A stretch of 17,803 bases of DNA, from positions 1-17,803 of the forward strand of contig JABMDE010000024.1 of NCBI GenBank assembly GCA_015904055.1, in the 5' to 3' direction. The notes under the pieces were generated by a model. That model saw only the letters and a program-made list of their open reading frames with translations. It did no database searches and was not told the DNA's origin. A program made the translations under genes and the position numbers. This DNA is from Nitrospira sp. (GTDB taxonomy: Bacteria > Nitrospirota > Nitrospiria > Nitrospirales > Nitrospiraceae). Position 1 is the first letter of the stretch; each line of letters opens with the position of its first letter. Shown piece by piece: positions 14,934 to 17,803 of this stretch.

Positions 14934-16639
14934 TCCGCTCCTCGCGCGACGAGAGGTGTACCCCGTGAACGGTCACCAGAGACCGACGCCGGATTGGTTT
15001 CGGATGAGCCAGCCCTCGCTTCACGTTTCACGTTTGACGTGTCACCTTCCTCTGAGGCGACCGGAACAACATGCGTGATCCTGGCGATTAATGGATCCAC
15101 GCCCGAACGAACGACATCGTACAAATGCATCGGGAAAATGCCGAATCCCACGCTGACGGCAATCATCACCAGTAATGGCAGCCGATCAACGGTCGACACG
15201 GCATCATGCGCATGGCTGTATTGTTGATTCATCGGCCCATAAAACAGGCTCCGCATCATTTTGAAGAGATACGCCATGGTGAGAACGATCCCCAGCACAG
15301 CGACAATGACTTGAAGGGGATACTTTTCCCAGCTGCCGACGATAATCATGATTTCCGCGATGAAATTCACGGTTCCCGGCATACCGATCGACGCCATACA
15401 CCCCACGATGAAACAGCCGGAGATAAACGGCATCTTATTCGAGAGGCCTCCCAATGATGGAAGATCCCGCGTGTGGGTTTGGTCATACACCCACCCTGCC
15501 ATGGCAAAGAGCATGCCGGTGGCCATCGCATGAGCAAACATATAAATGATTGCGCCGCTCAAACTGATGTAATTCAATGCCGCCATCCCGAGAAACACAT
15601 AACCCATGTGGCTTGAGCTGGAATAACCGATGACATACTTAGTGTCCTTGGCGTAGAACGCGACAAACCCTCCGTAGACGATGCTAAACATGCAGAGGAC
15701 GGCCGCAATCGGCATCATTTCACGGGTCGTCTCAGGCAAAATTTCAAACGCCACCCGAATAATCGAGAAATGTCCAAGTTTCATGAGCACACCGGCATGC
15801 AGCATACTGGTCGCGGCCGGAGCCGCGGCATGACCGACCGGAGACCACGAATGGAGCGGCCACAACGGAGCGATCGAGGCAAAGCCGAAAAAGACCAACA
15901 CCCAAATGATCTTGTCCAGGGTCGTGCCGAGCACGGGAATATTCATGAGGTGGGCATGCTCGCGAAGCACGAGAATATCGAACGTATTGAGCCCGGAATA
16001 CTTGTAAATCAGTAGAATACCCATCAGCGCCGCGACCGCGAAGGCCGACAAGAAAAGCACCAACTTCATCGCTGCGTACTCTTTGCTGTTCGACCCGAAG
16101 TTGAAAATGAAGCCGACAGAATCTCTCTGTTTGAGTCCTTCCGTATCCGTCATCTCCAAATATCGCTTGGTATGACTACCCCACATACCCAGCAAGAGAT
16201 ACATGGGAATCACGGACATCTCATAGAAGAAGTAGAGGAAAAACAGATCCAGGGACATAAAGACGCCGATCGTGGCGGCGGCGAGAATCAGCAACCAGAT
16301 GTAGAATTCTTTCGCACGATCCCTGATGTGCCACGATACAAAAATACCCGTAAACAACAAAATCGCCGAGGCCAGCACGAGCGGGGTCCCGATACCATCC
16401 ACACCAAGATGCAGCGAGATTCCGAGTTGCCTCGACCATTCGAACTTCTGGACGAATTGGAACCCACCTTTGACCGGATCATAGGCATAAAACAAATAGA
16501 TCGAAGCAACCAGGGACACAAAGGCAGAGCTCGCAGCGATACCTCGGACCAGCATCGGCTGCCGATTTGAGACCATGATCAGCGCCAACGCGCCGGCGAA
16601 GGGAGCAAAGAGAATATAGAGCAGTGCGTATTCGCCCAT
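14930..16639 (-). CDS. nuoM: NADH-quinone oxidoreductase subunit M, divergent paralogue
   Basis: 569 residues, longer than a typical NuoM (about 500), with about 14 membrane helices. E140 in FFYEMSVIPMYLLLGMWG matches E. coli E144, and K287 in GVLMKLGHF matches K265. The TM7 lysine (E. coli K234) is replaced by I256 in the segment GFASIAPLWPLHSW; the spacing of 31 residues to K287 is the same as in E. coli, so the alignment has no gap there. A hydrophilic insertion of about 20 residues (160-186) lies after TM5, and a charged C-terminal tail of about 45 residues contains a heptamer-repeat-encoded stretch. Start lies 4 bases after the stop of the upstream nuoM. It is probably the additional pumping subunit of a 2M-type complex I; whether it pumps without the lysine is open. 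Confidence 0.9.
   Translation of the reverse strand: MGEYALLYILFAPFAGALALIMVSNRQPMLVRGIAASSAFVSLVASIYLFYAYDPVKGGFQFVQKFEWSRQLGISLHLGVDGIGTPLVLASAILLFTGIFVSWHIRDRAKEFYIWLLILAAATIGVFMSLDLFFLYFFYEMSVIPMYLLLGMWGSHTKRYLEMTDTEGLKQRDSVGFIFNFGSNSKEYAAMKLVLFLSAFAVAALMGILLIYKYSGLNTFDILVLREHAHLMNIPVLGTTLDKIIWVLVFFGFASIAPLWPLHSWSPVGHAAAPAATSMLHAGVLMKLGHFSIIRVAFEILPETTREMMPIAAVLCMFSIVYGGFVAFYAKDTKYVIGYSSSSHMGYVFLGMAALNYISLSGAIIYMFAHAMATGMLFAMAGWVYDQTHTRDLPSLGGLSNKMPFISGCFIVGCMASIGMPGTVNFIAEIMIIVGSWEKYPLQVIVAVLGIVLTMAYLFKMMRSLFYGPMNQQYSHAHDAVSTVDRLPLLVMIAVSVGFGIFPMHLYDVVRSGVDPLIARITHVVPVASEEGDTSNVKREARAGSSETNPASVSGDRSRGTPLVARGAE
15019..15046. repeat. Four imperfect 7-bp tandem units inside nuoM 3' end
   Basis: Plus-strand units CTTCACG, TTTCACG, TTTGACG, TGTCACC follow each other and encode part of the non-conserved hydrophilic NuoM tail. 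They resemble the short TTTCACG-type intergenic repeats seen in several bacterial genomes. The tail may have formed by capture of such a repeat. Confidence 0.5.
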
Positions 16640-16643
16640 GAAC

Positions 16644-17803
16644 TCAGCGTCCTTTATCAGCCGTGGAGGATCCGAGAGCCGCTACTGTGCCATGATTCAA
16701 GCGATCGACAAGCGCCTGCACCGATCCGTTCATAATCCGAAGAAAGGGCGATGGATACAGCCCGATCCACAGAATCATGACCGACAGTGAAACGGCAATG
16801 ACCATCTCACGCAATTGAAGATCGCTCATCGTCTGTTTCACCGCTTTACCGACCGGGCCCAGCATGGCGCGTTCGTAGTACCAGAGAAAATAAGCCGCCC
16901 CGAAAATGACGCCGAGCACAGCCACCGCTCCGAACCACCACTTGGCTTTGAATGCGCCTAAGAGAATGAGAAACTCTCCCACAAAACCGTTCGTTCCTGG
17001 AAGTCCGATCGAGGCCAGTCCGATAATCAGAAAGAACGTGGCCAACAGCGGCACTTGCTTGGCCATACCCCCGAACGCCGACAGCTGCGTGGACTGTTGA
17101 CGCGAATACAGAAACCCCGCAATAAAGAAAAGGCCGGCTGTACTAAATCCTAGATTGATCATGGTCAGAAGGCTGCCCTGCAGACCTTGGTAATTCAGCG
17201 AGAACAGCCCCACAACGATGAAACCCAAATGGCTGACGCTGCTATAGGCCAACAGACGCCTGAAGTCCGGTTGAACCAACGCCATCCAGGCTCCATACAG
17301 AATGGCGCATAGTCCGAGCACGACCACCACGGTCACAACCGTATCGCTTTGGGAGGCATCGGGAAGAAGCGGCAGACTGAAGCGCATGAAGCCGAATGTG
17401 CCAAGCTTCAGTCCGGCCAGCACCACCGCCATGCCGATAGGACCCTCCATCAGCGCATCCGGCAGCCATGTGTGGAACGGGAAGATCGGGGCCTTGAAGG
17501 CAAATCCCATGAACATGAGCCAGAAGATCAGGATCTGCTGGTCCATCGGAATCGGCGCCGAGAGAAGTTCGAGTAAATCGAACGAATAGCTTTGATCCGT
17601 ATGATGCAAGGACGCCCACTGGTGGAAATTGATATTGAGCAAGGCGATGCCGACCAGCATGAAGACACTGCCCAAGAGGGTATAGAGGACGAACTTCAAC
17701 GCCGCATAATGGCGCTCGGCGCCGCCACCCCACAACTTGATCAGAAAGTAGCTGGGAATCAGCATCAGTTCCCAGAAGACGAAGAACAAGATCAGATCCA
17801 ATG
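16644..17803 (-). CDS. nuoM: NADH-quinone oxidoreductase subunit M, canonical-type paralogue (N-terminus off right edge)
   Basis: 386 codons are visible; about 120 N-terminal residues lie outside. The first visible codon triplet near 17801 is internal (TTG, Leu), not a start. The sequence opens in TM5 with FFVFWELMLIPSYFLIKLWGG, which carries the E144-equivalent glutamate. The TM7 lysine is present in GFAFKAPIFPFHTWLPDA. The next helix reads VVLAGLKLGTFGFMRF: the lysine is present, but the helix is two residues shorter between LAG and K than the E. coli LAGILLK. Later motifs RRLLAYSSVSHLGF and GLPGTNGFVGEF are typical NuoM. The downstream nuoM paralogue starts 4 bases after this stop, with an AAGGA-type Shine-Dalgarno inside this gene's end. 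Confidence 0.93.
   Translation of the reverse strand, partial: LDLILFFVFWELMLIPSYFLIKLWGGGAERHYAALKFVLYTLLGSVFMLVGIALLNINFHQWASLHHTDQSYSFDLLELLSAPIPMDQQILIFWLMFMGFAFKAPIFPFHTWLPDALMEGPIGMAVVLAGLKLGTFGFMRFSLPLLPDASQSDTVVTVVVVLGLCAILYGAWMALVQPDFRRLLAYSSVSHLGFIVVGLFSLNYQGLQGSLLTMINLGFSTAGLFFIAGFLYSRQQSTQLSAFGGMAKQVPLLATFFLIIGLASIGLPGTNGFVGEFLILLGAFKAKWWFGAVAVLGVIFGAAYFLWYYERAMLGPVGKAVKQTMSDLQLREMVIAVSLSVMILWIGLYPSPFLRIMNGSVQALVDRLNHGTVAALGSSTADKGR

Noticed and set aside
15019..15046. CRISPR-like repeat
   Set aside because: Units are 7 bp, abutting and imperfect with no spacers or cas genes.
14232..15227. 331-residue open frame on the plus strand
   Set aside because: It is antisense to nuoN and nuoM, is dominated by charged, low-complexity residues, and has no ribosome site; it is a shadow of the real genes.

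Overview
The window most likely comes from a comammox (complete ammonia-oxidising) Nitrospira. Two independent signals support this. The left edge carries the first 38 codons of an AmoC-type ammonia monooxygenase subunit on the minus strand. The right third carries the end of a complex I operon with two consecutive nuoM genes followed by nuoN, the '2M' layout known from Nitrospira. The assignment rests on motif recognition only; no database search was possible.

Layout. 1-115 (minus): start of amoC with a strong Shine-Dalgarno. 116-654: a gene-free divergent region rich in short perfect dyads. 655-1128 and 1197-1769 (plus): two small exported or membrane-anchored proteins (surface-adhesin-E-like; DUF1566-like). 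1834-3850 (plus): a DUF523/DUF1722 protein with a shortened C-terminus, a CbiX-type chelatase coupled to it by an ATGA overlap, and pyrE. 3880-4197 (minus) and 4250-4678 (plus): a small lipoprotein and an exported rhodanese, divergent around a perfect 15-bp palindrome. 4817-5635 (minus): an exported phosphodiester glycosidase-family protein.

5776-13324 (minus): a two-component module present twice in tandem. Each copy encodes a CHASE3-type membrane histidine kinase, an Rcp1-like single-domain response regulator and a REC-HisKA-HATPase-REC hybrid kinase. The sequence fits one ancestral tandem duplication of about 3.9 kb. Its ends lie inside the hybrid kinase gene (5965) and inside nuoN (13854), and the novel junction is at 9860/9861. 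The left copy (5965-9860) keeps an intact hybrid kinase and carries only a frameshifted 3' piece of nuoN. The right copy (9861-13854) keeps the join to intact nuoN. Its hybrid kinase has lost most of the terminal receiver, and a 1-base insertion fuses the response regulator in frame to it. Its sensor kinase also contains an exact 99-bp internal tandem repeat.

13440-17803 (minus): nuoN, an unusual nuoM lacking the central TM7 lysine, and a second nuoM running off the right edge. These form the end of a proton-pumping complex I operon.

How the genes work together. AmoC is part of ammonia oxidation. In nitrifiers complex I is usually thought to run in reverse to make NADH (or ferredoxin) from high-potential electrons. 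The duplicated sensor module lies directly downstream of nuoN on the same strand, with its own likely promoter. It contains five complete receiver domains and one broken one but no DNA-binding output, so its final target is outside the window or is not transcriptional.
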